Shown here one piece after another: positions 1-8,541 of a DNA stretch of 64,000 nucleotides. The stretch is taken from assembly GCF_900108335.1 (NCBI RefSeq), contig NZ_FNVT01000024.1:84631-148630 (forward strand), in the 5' to 3' direction. The translations under genes were made by a program, and so were the position numbers. Origin of the DNA: Nonomuraea solani (GTDB lineage: Bacteria > Actinomycetota > Actinomycetes > Streptosporangiales > Streptosporangiaceae). Position 1 is the first letter of the stretch. Each line of letters opens with the position of its first letter. The notes below the pieces were generated by a model. It had not been told where the DNA came from, did not search any database, and worked only from the letters and a program-made list of their open reading frames with translations.

Positions 1-156
1 TTCGGCCGCGTCCCACTGCTCGTCCGGGAAGGCGGTCGCCACGTAGTCAGGGGTCACCGCCGGGAGCCGTGCGCGTGCCACCGCTTCGGCCACCGACGCA
101 CACTGGGCCCATCCGGACTCGGCCAGCCTGGCGATCTGTTCGGTTTTGAAGGACAT
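1..156 (-). CDS. Hypothetical protein, N-terminal part only
   Basis: The first 52 codons of a minus-strand gene are present; the window edge cuts off the rest. It begins MSFKTEQIARLAESGWAQC and stays open to base 1. I do not recognise a family. The start at base 156 lies 44 bases from the divergently transcribed histidine kinase gene, so the two share a short promoter region. The composition is ordinary for soluble actinobacterial proteins, with no signal peptide or membrane segment in the visible part. Confidence 0.6.
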   Translation of the reverse strand, partial: MSFKTEQIARLAESGWAQCASVAEAVARARLPAVTPDYVATAFPDEQWDAAE

Positions 157-200
157 CGCCTCATGCTAGGTCGCCGAGGGAGACCTCTTAAGCTGCACGG

Positions 201-2165
201 GTGAAACTGATCGCCCTCGTGTTCGCGGGCTTCGCGAGCGTCTACGTGGTGGCAGGGTCGCCTCTGGCGTTGGCCGTGTTCGGGGTGCAGGTCCTGTTCG
301 CCTGGCGGCGTTCGTGGTGGCTGGTCCCCCTTCAGGCGGTTCTGGCGTACGGGTCGGTGCTGCTGTTCGGGTCCTCGGTGGGCATTCTGGGGTTCGTGGG
401 CGGGTCGCTGCTGCTGACCCCGTTCTGGCCGCTGGCCCTGCCGGTCGCGGTGAGCGCCGCCCTGCTGGGCCGCGCCGACCCGGCGATCAGCATGGTGCTG
501 ATCTCCCTGGTCGTGTACGGCCTCACGAAGATGATCGACCGGATCGACGAGGTGAACGCGGCCCGGTTGTCGCTGGCGATGACGGCGGCGGCCGAGGAGC
601 GGCTGCGCATCGCCGCCGAGCTGAGCACCGGGCTGGGCCGGGCGCTGGCCGCGATCGCCGACGGAGCGCGTACCGGATCGCCTGATGTGGAGACGGCGCG
701 CACCTCGCTGGCCGAGGCGCGGGCGGCGGCGGCGAGTTATCGGGCCATGTCGCTGGCCCCCGAGATCACCACCGCCAAGGCGATGCTGACCGCCGCGGGC
801 GTCGCCGCGGACGTGCGTACCGGCCACGCCGAGCCGCTCGGCCCGGCGGGCGCGCTGCTGGCGGCGGTGCTCAGGGAGGCCGTGACGGAGATCGTCCGCC
901 GCCGCACGGCCACCACCTGCCTCGTCGAGACGCTCACGGAAGGCGCCACGGTACGGCTGCGCGTCCGCCACGACGGCGCGCGCACGGCCGGCGACGAGAG
1001 CGTCGGCGACCTGCGGGCCCAGGTCGAGGCGGCCGGCGGAACGCTCACCATCGGGCTCACCGAGGACGCCTCGGTGATCGTCGAGGCGACGCTGCCCGCC
1101 GTGCGCCCGCCCGCCGAGCCCTCCCGTGACAGCACACTGGCCACGGCGCTGCTGGCGGTCGTGCTGGTCGGGTCGTCGGCGAAGTCGCTGCTGGCGGCCG
1201 GCTCGCTGTGGCCGGCGGCGCTGCTGGCGGTCATCGTGATCATGCAGCTCCGGTCGGTCGAGGGCCGGCACCCGGTGGCGTTGTCGATCATGGCGGTGCT
1301 GACGTTCGCGCCGATCCCGCTGTTCGGGCAGTCCTGGCTGGGCGTGGCGGGCTTCCTGGCCGGGCCGGTGCTGCTGGCGTTCTCCTGGGTGGTGGCGGTG
1401 CCGCTGGTGGCGGTGATCGTGGCGGTCGTCGCGGTCTCGGGTGTGCTGCTCGGCATGCCCGCCCCGCTGGTCGTGAACTATGCGATCAGCACGCTGGTGA
1501 CCGGCCTGTTCGTGTACGGGCTGCTCAAGCTGGCCCGGCTGACCAGGGAACTGCGCGAGTCCAGGGACGGCCTGGCCCGCGCGGCCGTCGTCGAGGAGCG
1601 GCTGCGGGCCGCCCGCGACCTGCACGACCTGCTCGGGCACACCCTGGCGGCGATCCTCCTGAAGTGCGAGCTGGCCCGCCGCCTCGACCCCGAGCGGGGG
1701 CGCAAGGAGCTCGACGACGTGCTGGCGATGACCGAGCGGGCGATGGCGGACCTGCGGGCGGTGTCGGGCGAACGACGCGAGTTGTCGCTGACCGAGGAGG
1801 CGGAGTCGGGCCGGTCGCTGCTGTCGGCCGCGGGCATCGACGTCGAACTCGACCTGGCCCACACCGCCCTGGCCCAGGAGGTGGACACCACGCTCGGCAT
1901 CGTGCTCAGGGAGGCGATCACCAACGTGCTGCGGCACAGCTCCGCCCGCCGGTGCGCGATCACGACCTCGGTGAAGGACGGCGTCGTACGGTTGAGCGTA
2001 CGCAACGACGGCGTCCGCTCGACCGCGCCCCGCCCCGGCTCGTCCGGGATCGGCAACCTCACCACCCGCCTGGCGCGGCTCGACGGGCACCTGGCCGTCG
2101 CCGCCGAGGACGGCTGGTTCGAGCTGACCGCCACCGCGCCGACCCGGGCCTGGGTCCCGGTCTAG
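201..2165 (+). CDS. Tandem-duplicated DesK/NarL-type sensor histidine kinase
   Basis: A 654-residue membrane kinase. Each half has several hydrophobic helices (about 1-110 and 310-445), then a HisKA_3-like dimerisation region and an ATPase-like region. The C-terminal half keeps the phospho-acceptor in LHDLLGHT (His475) and an N-box asparagine in REAITNVL (Asn575). The N-terminal half aligns with it (EERLRIAAELSTGLG against EERLRAARDLHDLLG; REAVTEIV against REAITNVL) but has Ser142 in place of the histidine and Glu in place of the N-box Asn, so it should be catalytically dead. Typical family members are 350-420 residues. The start is a GTG with no clear ribosome site at normal spacing, so it may be leaderless. 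Its stop shares the bases CTAG with the convergent response regulator, its likely partner. Confidence 0.9.
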   Translation: MKLIALVFAGFASVYVVAGSPLALAVFGVQVLFAWRRSWWLVPLQAVLAYGSVLLFGSSVGILGFVGGSLLLTPFWPLALPVAVSAALLGRADPAISMVLISLVVYGLTKMIDRIDEVNAARLSLAMTAAAEERLRIAAELSTGLGRALAAIADGARTGSPDVETARTSLAEARAAAASYRAMSLAPEITTAKAMLTAAGVAADVRTGHAEPLGPAGALLAAVLREAVTEIVRRRTATTCLVETLTEGATVRLRVRHDGARTAGDESVGDLRAQVEAAGGTLTIGLTEDASVIVEATLPAVRPPAEPSRDSTLATALLAVVLVGSSAKSLLAAGSLWPAALLAVIVIMQLRSVEGRHPVALSIMAVLTFAPIPLFGQSWLGVAGFLAGPVLLAFSWVVAVPLVAVIVAVVAVSGVLLGMPAPLVVNYAISTLVTGLFVYGLLKLARLTRELRESRDGLARAAVVEERLRAARDLHDLLGHTLAAILLKCELARRLDPERGRKELDDVLAMTERAMADLRAVSGERRELSLTEEAESGRSLLSAAGIDVELDLAHTALAQEVDTTLGIVLREAITNVLRHSSARRCAITTSVKDGVVRLSVRNDGVRSTAPRPGSSGIGNLTTRLARLDGHLAVAAEDGWFELTATAPTRAWVPV

Positions 2166-2770
2166 ATCCAGCCCGCCTCGGAGGCGATGCGGACGGCGTC
2201 CGTACGGTTGCGCGCGTTGAGCTTGGCCACGATCGCGGTGATGTAGTTGCGCACGGTCCCCGCCGTGAGGAAGAGCTGCCCGGCGATCTCCGGCGGCTCC
2301 GACCCCGAGGCGACCAGCCGCAGCACATCGGCCTCGCGCGAGGTGAGCGGGTTGTCGGCCAGGGTCCACGCGGTGGCGGCCAGGGCGGGGTCGAGGACGC
2401 GTCCGCCCTGGGCCACCTTCCTGATCGCGGCGGCGAGCTCCTCCGGCGAGACGGTCTTCAGGATGAAACCGTCCACCTGCGCGGTGAGCGCGCGGCGCAG
2501 GTGGCCCGGCTTGCCGTGGCTGGTGAGCATGAGCGTGCGGCAGGCCGGCAGTTTGGCGCGCAGCTCGCCCGCCGCGTCGAGGCCGTCGATCGCGCCGGGC
2601 ATGTCGATGTCGAGGACGGCCACGTCGGGCCGGTGCACCAGGGCCGCGGCCACCGCCGCGTCCCCCGACCCGACCGCCTCGACGACTTCGATGTCGGGTT
2701 CGAGACTGAGCAGGGTCACCAGCGCCTCCCTGATGACGTGCTGGTCCTCGGCCAGGAGCATACGGATCAC
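2162..2770 (-). CDS. LuxR/NarL-family response regulator
   Basis: A 202-residue DNA-binding response regulator. The receiver domain (about 1-120) has the acidic pocket Glu8/Asp9, the phosphorylation site Asp54 in AVLDIDMP and the conserved Lys in FILKTVSP. A LuxR helix-turn-helix fills about 138-198 (LTSREADVLRLVASG). It lies tail to tail with the duplicated sensor kinase and is divergent from an ABC exporter. That arrangement is typical of DesKR/YvfTU-like systems controlling a neighbouring exporter. The three 11-bp iterons just upstream of its start are the obvious candidate binding site, for autoregulation and exporter control. Confidence 0.92.
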   Translation of the reverse strand: MIRMLLAEDQHVIREALVTLLSLEPDIEVVEAVGSGDAAVAAALVHRPDVAVLDIDMPGAIDGLDAAGELRAKLPACRTLMLTSHGKPGHLRRALTAQVDGFILKTVSPEELAAAIRKVAQGGRVLDPALAATAWTLADNPLTSREADVLRLVASGSEPPEIAGQLFLTAGTVRNYITAIVAKLNARNRTDAVRIASEAGWI

Positions 2771-2787
2771 CCGACCATTATGTCCGG

Positions 2788-2820
2788 ATCATGATGAGGT
2801 CATGACGAGGTCGTGATCGG
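2788..2820. promoter_or_regulatory. Three 11-bp iterons, probable response-regulator operator
   Basis: Three consecutive 11-base units: ATCATGATGAG, GTCATGACGAG and GTCGTGATCGG. The first two contain perfect 8-base palindromes (ATCATGAT, GTCATGAC) and the third a near copy. The exact 11-base period puts all units on one face of the helix. They sit in the 91-bp gap between the divergent response regulator and the ABC exporter genes. Binding by that regulator is inference. Confidence 0.6.
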
Positions 2821-2861
2821 CTCCCTGGCCGCGGAAAGCGCAGATCAGCAGGCTTGAGCCC

Positions 2862-3593
2862 ATGACAGAAGCAGTGCGGCTGGACGCGGTGAGCAAGGTG
2901 TACGGCAAGGGCCAGGGCGCGGTGGCGGCCCTGCGCGAGGTGTCCGTGGGCGTCCCCCGGGGCACCTTCACCGCCGTCATGGGCCCCTCGGGGTCGGGCA
3001 AGAGCACGTTCCTGCAGTGCGCGGCCGGGCTCGACGTGCCCAGCTCGGGAGCCGTACGGCTGGGCGGCACCGACCTGACCGGCCTGGACGAGAACGCGCT
3101 GACCGAGCTCCGGCGGCGCCGGATCGGTTTCGTGTTCCAGTCCTTCAACCTGATCTCCGCGCTGACCGTGACCGAGAACATCACGCTGCCGCTCCGGCTG
3201 GCCGGCGCCGGGATCGACCGGTCGTGGCTGGACGAGGTGGTGCACCGGGTGGGGCTGGGCGGGCGTACCGGGCATCGTCCCGCCGAGTTGTCCGGTGGCC
3301 AGCAGCAGCGGGTGGCGATCGCCAGGGCGCTGGTGACCAGGCCGGAGGTGGTGTTCGGCGACGAGCCGACCGGCGCGCTGGACACGATGACCGCCCGCGA
3401 CGTGCTGACCCTGCTGCGGGAGGCGGTCTCCGCGCTCGGCCAGACCGTGGTGATGGTCACCCACGACCCGGTGGCGGCCTCGTACGCCGACAGCGTGCTC
3501 TTCCTGGCCGACGGCCGGATCGTGGACGCGATGCCGGCACCGACCGCCGGGAAGGTGGCCGAGCGCATGACCCGGCTGGGGGCGTGGAAGTGA
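2862..3593 (+). CDS. ABC exporter ATP-binding protein, MacB/LolD type
   Basis: A 243-residue ATPase with the Walker A motif GPSGSGKS (41-48), a Q-loop at Gln93 (VFQSFN), the signature LSGGQQQR (143-150) and Walker B VVFGDE (163-168). It matches the MacB/LolD/SalX group that energises FtsX-type permeases exporting peptides, lipids or drugs. Its stop codon overlaps the start of the permease gene (TGATG), so the two are translationally coupled. The promoter region carries the iterons next to the response regulator gene, suggesting induction by the two-component system. The substrate is unknown. Confidence 0.93.
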   Translation: MTEAVRLDAVSKVYGKGQGAVAALREVSVGVPRGTFTAVMGPSGSGKSTFLQCAAGLDVPSSGAVRLGGTDLTGLDENALTELRRRRIGFVFQSFNLISALTVTENITLPLRLAGAGIDRSWLDEVVHRVGLGGRTGHRPAELSGGQQQRVAIARALVTRPEVVFGDEPTGALDTMTARDVLTLLREAVSALGQTVVMVTHDPVAASYADSVLFLADGRIVDAMPAPTAGKVAERMTRLGAWK

Positions 3594-5791
3594 TGATCTC
3601 GCTCGCGTTGAGGACGCTCAGGCACCGCAAGGCCGGGTTCGCCGGCGCGTTCGTGGCCCTGCTGTGCGCGGCCGCGCTGGTGACCGCGTGCGGGATGCTG
3701 CTGGAGACGGGGCTGCGCGGCGTGGTGGCGCCCGAACGGTACGCCGGCGCACCCGTGATCGTGGCCGGCGACCCGTACGTCAGGCAGACCAAGGAGAGCG
3801 GCAAGGAGAAGGCCAAGCCGCTGTCCGAACGCCGGTGGATCCCCGCCGCGCTGACAGGCGAGCTCCGGCGCGTGCCCGGGGTCACGAAGGTGGTCCCCGA
3901 GGTGACGTTCCCCCACGCCGGGTTCACCGCTCACGGGTGGGAGTCCGCCGCGCTCACCCCGTTCACGCTCGCCCGGGGCCGCGCTCCCAAGGCCGCGGAC
4001 GAGGTCGTCGTGGACGCCCGCCATTCGGGCCAGGCGGTCCCCGGCTACCGCGTGGTGGGGGTGACCGCGCAGGCGCTGCCCGGCCAGGACACGATCTTCT
4101 TCGCCACCGGCGAGGCCCGCCGCCTGGCGGGACGCGACGGCCTGGTGACCGCGATCGGCGTCTGGCCAGGACTGAACGTCGAGGTCAAAGGTGCCGTGAC
4201 CTATACCGGCGACGAGCGCGGCGCGATCGAGTTCTCCGAGGACTTCCGGGTGCGGCTCATCAGCATGGGCGGCGCGCTCGGCGGCACCGCGCTGCTGGTG
4301 GCGATCCTGGTCGTGGTGGGCACGTTCGCGCTGTCCATGCGGCAGCGCCGGCGCGAGATCGCCCTGCTGCGGGCCGTCGGCGCCCTGCCGGAGCAGGCCA
4401 GGAGGCTCATCGGCGGCGAAGCCCTGCTCGTCGGCGTGGCCGCGGGGGTGCTCGGCTCCGGGGCCGGGATCGTGCTGGGGTTCTGGCTGCGGGCCCGGTT
4501 CGTCGATCTGGGCGCGATGCCGCCGAACCTGCCGCTGGTCGTCAGCCCGTTCCCCGCCGTCGTCGCGGTGCTGACCACGCTGGCGGCCGCGTGGGTGGCG
4601 GCCCGCGTCTCCGGCCACCGCGCCACGCGGATCCGGCCGGTGGAGGCCCTGGGCGAGACGGCGCTGCCCGCCGCCGCGCTCCCGGCCGCGCGGCTGGTCG
4701 CGGGCCTGGTCGCCCTCGCCGGCGGTGTGACGCTGACGGTCGTGCTGTCGAACCTGTCCACGGAGGCGGCGGCCGGCCCGGTCACCATGCTGACCGCGCT
4801 GGTGTGGACGATCGCGGTCGCGCTGCTCGGACCGGCGATCGCCCGGGCCGTGACGGCGCTGCCGCTGCGGGCGCCCGGCATGACCGGCTACCTGGCGCGC
4901 GAGAACCTGCGCGCCGGGACCGGACGGCTCGCCTCCGTGCTCACCCCGCTGACCTTGGTGACGGCCATGACGTGCACGATCCTGTTCGCGCAGACCACCA
5001 TGGAACACGCCGCCCGGAGCGAGGTGAGCGCCGGTGTGCGGGCCGTGACAGAGGTCCTGCGCACATCGGTCAGGATCGACCTCGAGAAGTACACCGCCCA
5101 GGCCGTCGCCCCTGACGGCCTGGAGCAGACGATGGACCTGGGCGTGGTGGCCGGTTCGCTGGACGGGTTCGGTGACGGGTCGGCCGCGATCAGCCGCACC
5201 GCCGCCGACCGGCTGGGCGCGGGGGTGGATGACCGGCTTTCCGTGGTGCTCGGCGACGGCACTCCGGCCGAGGTGCGGGTCGCCGCGATCTACTCGCGGG
5301 GCCTCGGTTTCGGCGACCTGACCCTCTCGCGCGGGCTGGTCGCCGATCATGTGGACGACGCTCGCGGCACCGTCCTGGTGGCGGGCGGGAGCGTCCTCGC
5401 CACGACGTCGGGCGGGTCGGCGGTCTCGTACGTCGCCATGGGGCTGATCATCGCCTTCTGCGCGATCTCCGTGGTCAACACCCTGGCCATGTCCACCTTG
5501 GCCCGGGCACGTGAGCTCGCCCTGCTGCGGATGGTGGGGACGACGCGGCGGCAGGCGGGGCGGATGCTGCGTACCGAGACGCTGACGGCGCTGGCCATCG
5601 CCGTGGCGCTCGGGACGGTGATCGCGTTCGTCACGCTGGCGGCCTTCAGCGTGGGCATGACGGGGTCGGTGCTGCCTCACGTGCCGCCGATCACGTACGT
5701 CACGGTGATCGCCGCCGTCGCGGCCCTGGCACTGATGGCCACGGCCGTCCCGGCGGGATTCGTCCTGAGGACCCGTCCCGCTCTCGAATGA
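3593..5791 (+). CDS. ABC exporter permease, FtsX/MacB family
   Basis: A permease of about 732 residues with two FtsX-like modules. An N-terminal helix (about 14-37) precedes an extracytoplasmic region, then three helices near 218-345; a second repeat follows, with helices near the C terminus (about 605-725). The sequences RRREIALLRAVGA and RARELALLRMVGT are the paired coupling-helix signatures of FtsX domains. ATG at 3593 overlaps the ATPase stop; a GTG three bases earlier is also possible. Duplicated FtsX permeases of this size are common actinobacterial partners of MacB-type ATPases, acting in bacitracin-type or other peptide export. Confidence 0.9.
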   Translation: MISLALRTLRHRKAGFAGAFVALLCAAALVTACGMLLETGLRGVVAPERYAGAPVIVAGDPYVRQTKESGKEKAKPLSERRWIPAALTGELRRVPGVTKVVPEVTFPHAGFTAHGWESAALTPFTLARGRAPKAADEVVVDARHSGQAVPGYRVVGVTAQALPGQDTIFFATGEARRLAGRDGLVTAIGVWPGLNVEVKGAVTYTGDERGAIEFSEDFRVRLISMGGALGGTALLVAILVVVGTFALSMRQRRREIALLRAVGALPEQARRLIGGEALLVGVAAGVLGSGAGIVLGFWLRARFVDLGAMPPNLPLVVSPFPAVVAVLTTLAAAWVAARVSGHRATRIRPVEALGETALPAAALPAARLVAGLVALAGGVTLTVVLSNLSTEAAAGPVTMLTALVWTIAVALLGPAIARAVTALPLRAPGMTGYLARENLRAGTGRLASVLTPLTLVTAMTCTILFAQTTMEHAARSEVSAGVRAVTEVLRTSVRIDLEKYTAQAVAPDGLEQTMDLGVVAGSLDGFGDGSAAISRTAADRLGAGVDDRLSVVLGDGTPAEVRVAAIYSRGLGFGDLTLSRGLVADHVDDARGTVLVAGGSVLATTSGGSAVSYVAMGLIIAFCAISVVNTLAMSTLARARELALLRMVGTTRRQAGRMLRTETLTALAIAVALGTVIAFVTLAAFSVGMTGSVLPHVPPITYVTVIAAVAALALMATAVPAGFVLRTRPALE

Positions 5792-5973
5792 CCGAGGCGG
5801 GCCGGGAGCCTGCTCTCCGCGTCCAGCACCACCCGGCCGCCCAGCACCCGCCCGAGCCGGCCGACACCTGGCTCGACGAGGTTCGAGCTCACCAGCCCGG
5901 CGAAGATGGTGAAGGTGGCGACGACCAGGTAGAGAAGGCCCGCGATCCGCGCGAGCCTCTTCGGTTCGGTCAT
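5677..5973 (-). pseudogene. Truncated DUF4386-type membrane protein remnant
   Basis: The reading frame starts MTEPKRLARIAGLLYLVV, the characteristic N terminus and first helix of DUF4386 membrane proteins, normally about 220-240 residues. After SSNLVEPG the family sequence stops and an Arg-rich, non-homologous tail runs antisense into the end of the ABC permease, ending after 99 codons. The start is coupled to the preceding reductase gene by an ATGA overlap, which suggests a once-intact second gene of that operon whose 3' part was deleted. A functional short protein cannot be excluded. Confidence 0.55.
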
Positions 5974-6674
5974 TGGGCAATCCTTCCGGCGTGGGCGAGG
6001 GCCGATGGGGTCAGCCGGCCGACGACGGCCGGGGCCTCGTGGACGAGGGCGTCGTTCGCCACCGCCTCGACCATGAAACGGGCGTAGTCCACGCGACGGG
6101 TCAGGTTGCTCGCGAGGATCGGGTCGCCCACGTGCCGGCTCCACACCGGCAGGCCCTGGCTGTCGCCCTCCTCCAGGTCGCTGCCCCGTACGACCGTCCA
6201 GCGGGTGTCACTGGCGAAGATCCGCCGGCACGCCTCCACCTGGTCGTCCACGTCCACGACCCGGGTCAGCTTGGCCAGCCGCCCGAACACGGCCGCGTAC
6301 AGCCTGAACTTCCGCGAGTACACGTCTTTCCCGTCGCGGGTGATGTGCCAGCCGCAGGAGAACACCAGGCGGGCGCCCGGATGGGCGTGGTCGAGCACGG
6401 CCTGGGCCGTACCGGTGGCGTAGTGGTTCCTCCCCCACGGCACGAGCACCGTGAGAACGGCGTCGCATCCGCTCACCGCCCGGGCGATCACGTCACGGTC
6501 GTCGGTCGCTCCGGGGAGCACCGTGATCCGTCCCTCGAAGTCGGCGAGCTTGGGCACGCTCTGCTCGCGGCAGACGCCGACGACCTCGTACCCGCGGTCC
6601 AACGCGTGCCCCACCAGGTAGCGCCCGAGTTTCCCGGACGCGCCGACGACGCACATCCGCTGCTTTGGTTCCAT
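5970..6674 (-). CDS. NAD(P)-binding reductase, atypical SDR (NmrA-like)
   Basis: A 234-residue Rossmann-fold protein with the nucleotide-binding motif GASGKLG (11-17). It has the overall plan of NAD(P)H-binding/NmrA-like proteins (TVVRGSDLEEGD and RVDYARFMVEAV are typical C-terminal blocks). It lacks the YxxxK dyad of classical SDRs, so it may be a redox sensor or epimerase/reductase rather than a dehydrogenase. I chose the ATG at 6674 because a good GGAGG lies upstream at normal spacing; an earlier ATG at 6692 overlaps that site. It is divergent from a TetR gene with operator-like palindromes between them. Confidence 0.85.
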   Translation of the reverse strand: MEPKQRMCVVGASGKLGRYLVGHALDRGYEVVGVCREQSVPKLADFEGRITVLPGATDDRDVIARAVSGCDAVLTVLVPWGRNHYATGTAQAVLDHAHPGARLVFSCGWHITRDGKDVYSRKFRLYAAVFGRLAKLTRVVDVDDQVEACRRIFASDTRWTVVRGSDLEEGDSQGLPVWSRHVGDPILASNLTRRVDYARFMVEAVANDALVHEAPAVVGRLTPSALAHAGRIAQ

Positions 6675-6691
6675 GAATTTCTCTCCTCCCA

Positions 6692-6725
6692 TTACGCTGT
6701 AAGGGTAGAACCTTGCGGTGTAAGG
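6692..6725. promoter_or_regulatory. Paired palindromic operators between reductase and tetR
   Basis: Two related sites lie in the divergent gap: TTACGCTGTAAGG (6692-6704) and CCTTGCGGTGTAAGG (6711-6725). Each has inverted arms (TTAC/GTAA; CCTT/AAGG). Both contain TGTAAGG, with copies offset by 21 bases, about two helical turns. Position and symmetry fit a TetR operator controlling both divergent genes. Binding is inferred. Confidence 0.6.
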
Positions 6726-6758
6726 TTGTCAAGCCGTCCACAACGAGGAGGACCATTC

Positions 6759-7421
6759 GTGGCCACGCCCGCACCCCGCCGCAACTGGCTCAGCAAGGAG
6801 CTGGTGCTTCGCACGGCGGTCACACTGGCGGACGAGAGCGGCACCGGCGTGCCGAGCATGCGCAAGCTCGGCGACCGGCTCGGCATCGAGGCCATGTCGC
6901 TGTACCACCATTTCCGCAACAAGGACCTGATCCTCGACGGCATGCTCGACCTGGTCTTCGCCGAGATCGAACTCCCGCCGGACGACATGGACTGGCGGGC
7001 CGCGATGCGGGCGCGGGCGGTCTCGATGCGCGACGCGCTGATCCGCCACCCGTGGGCGATCAGCCTGATGGACTCACGGACGAACCCCGGCCCCGCGACC
7101 CTGCGCCACCACAACGCGGTCATCGGCTGCCTGCGCTCGGGCGGCTTCTCGATCGCCGGCGCGGCCCACGCGCTCTCGGTGCTGGACGGCTACATCTACG
7201 GCTTCACGCTGCAGCAGCTCAGCGTGCCCTTCACCTCCGCCTCTGGCCTTGAGGACGTGGCGGGCTCGATCCTGGAGCAGTTGCCCCGCGAGGAGTTTCC
7301 GCACCTCGCCGAGATGATCCTCGACCGTGCCATGAAGCCCGGGTACGCGTACACGGAGGAGTTCGACGTCGGCCTCGACCTGATCCTCGACGGGCTGCGA
7401 CGACAGCGCGAAACCTGGTGA
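6759..7421 (+). CDS. TetR-family repressor with TetR_C-type ligand domain
   Basis: A 220-residue regulator. The N-terminal helix-turn-helix covers about 10-55 (VPSMRKLGDRLGIEAMSLYHHF), and the C-terminal part resembles the TetR_C domain of class-B-like regulators (LSVLDGYIYGFTLQQ). The start is a GTG preceded by GAGGAGGA at good spacing. It probably represses itself and the divergent reductase through the two palindromes in the 84-bp gap. The ligand is unknown. Confidence 0.9.
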   Translation: MATPAPRRNWLSKELVLRTAVTLADESGTGVPSMRKLGDRLGIEAMSLYHHFRNKDLILDGMLDLVFAEIELPPDDMDWRAAMRARAVSMRDALIRHPWAISLMDSRTNPGPATLRHHNAVIGCLRSGGFSIAGAAHALSVLDGYIYGFTLQQLSVPFTSASGLEDVAGSILEQLPREEFPHLAEMILDRAMKPGYAYTEEFDVGLDLILDGLRRQRETW

Positions 7422-7497
7422 CAGCCCGATGCCCACGCCGATGAGCGCCCAACGGCTCGCGAGCCGCCACCCACCACCCCGCGGGTAGAGTTTTGAC

Positions 7498-8478
7498 GTG
7501 GATGTCTACCTGCTGATCCTGGGGGATCACCTGCCGGATCCACGCACCGGAAACGCGCCCTCCGAGCCAGATCGCATCCGCGCCATGGTCGACCAGGCCG
7601 TCGTGGCCGAAGAGGCCGGATTCGCCGGCGTCGCCATCGGCGAGCACCACTTCACCCGCTACATCGTCTCCGCACCCGCGCTCCTGCTCGCCGCGATCGC
7701 GGCCCGCACGACCACGCTGCGCCTGTCCACCGGCGTCACCCTGCTGGCCCACCACGACCCCGTACGCGTCGCGGAAGAACTGGCGACCCTCGACGTGCTG
7801 TCCCACGGACGAGCCGAGTTGATCGTGGCCCGCGGCACGTCCAGGGAGACCGACGTCGCCTTCGGCATCGCGCCCTCGGACCTGCGGCCGCGCTTCCACG
7901 AATACCTGCGGCTGCTGCTGAAGCTGCTGCAGGAGGAGAACGTCACCTGGCGCGGTACGTTCCGCAGCCCGCTGGCGAACGTGACCACCACGCCGCGCCC
8001 GATCCAATACCCGCACCCGACGCTGTGGGTCGGCAGCGGCTCGGCGGCGTCCGCGGGCTTCGCCGCCGAGCTGGGCATGCCGCTCATGCTGCCCAGCACC
8101 CTGCGCGACCCCCGCATCTATGTGGACGTCGTGGCCGGCTACCGGCGCGACCATCCCGGCCGGGTCGCTCTGCCGTGTCACGTCTACGTCGCCGAGCACG
8201 ACGCGCGCGAACGGTGGCGGCCGCACCTGGAGGCGTACGCGGCCTTCGCCAGCCCGTGGCGTGGTGACGGCGACGCGATCGACGTCGACCGGTTGATGGA
8301 GGGGGCGGCGATCTGCGGCGAGCCCAGTGAGGTCGCCGACCGGCTCAACGCCCAGCAGAAGCTGCTGGGGCTCGACGCGCACCTGGTGCTGATCGACATC
8401 GGCGGGCTGGCCCTTGACGAGGTGCTGGCCGCGATCCGGCTGTTCGGCGAGAAGGTCATCCCCCAGCTCGCCGCGTAG
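7498..8478 (+). CDS. LLM-class (luciferase-like) flavin-dependent oxidoreductase
   Basis: A 326-residue TIM-barrel flavin-dependent oxidoreductase of the bacterial luciferase-like monooxygenase family. Family blocks include EEAGFAGVAIGEHHF near 38-52, STGVTLLAHHDPVRVAEELATLD near 77-99 and the phosphate-binding loop region GSGSAASAG. These enzymes use FMN with a separate reductase, or coenzyme F420, to act on small organic molecules. The substrate is not predictable here. The start is a GTG 76 bases after the TetR gene, so weak co-transcription with it is possible. Confidence 0.88.
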   Translation: MDVYLLILGDHLPDPRTGNAPSEPDRIRAMVDQAVVAEEAGFAGVAIGEHHFTRYIVSAPALLLAAIAARTTTLRLSTGVTLLAHHDPVRVAEELATLDVLSHGRAELIVARGTSRETDVAFGIAPSDLRPRFHEYLRLLLKLLQEENVTWRGTFRSPLANVTTTPRPIQYPHPTLWVGSGSAASAGFAAELGMPLMLPSTLRDPRIYVDVVAGYRRDHPGRVALPCHVYVAEHDARERWRPHLEAYAAFASPWRGDGDAIDVDRLMEGAAICGEPSEVADRLNAQQKLLGLDAHLVLIDIGGLALDEVLAAIRLFGEKVIPQLAA

Positions 8479-8481
8479 CGG

Positions 8482-8501
8482 GTCGTTGCCGCGGCTGCGA
8501 C
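8482..8501. terminator. Weak hairpin between convergent genes
   Basis: GTCGTTGCC and GGCTGCGAC can pair around a very small loop with one internal mismatch, just after the stop of the luciferase-like gene and before the convergent FGE gene. There is no following T-run. It may help termination, but the case is weak. Confidence 0.25.
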
Positions 8502-8541
8502 AAACCGCCGAACTGGGCACCGGGTGTGGCACGCAGGTGAA

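Noticed and set aside
2789..5980. Very long open frame (about 1060 codons) on the minus strand opposite the ABC exporter
   Set aside because: It is the high-GC antisense shadow of the exporter genes: low-complexity Arg/Gly/His/Gln-rich translation with no recognisable domain.
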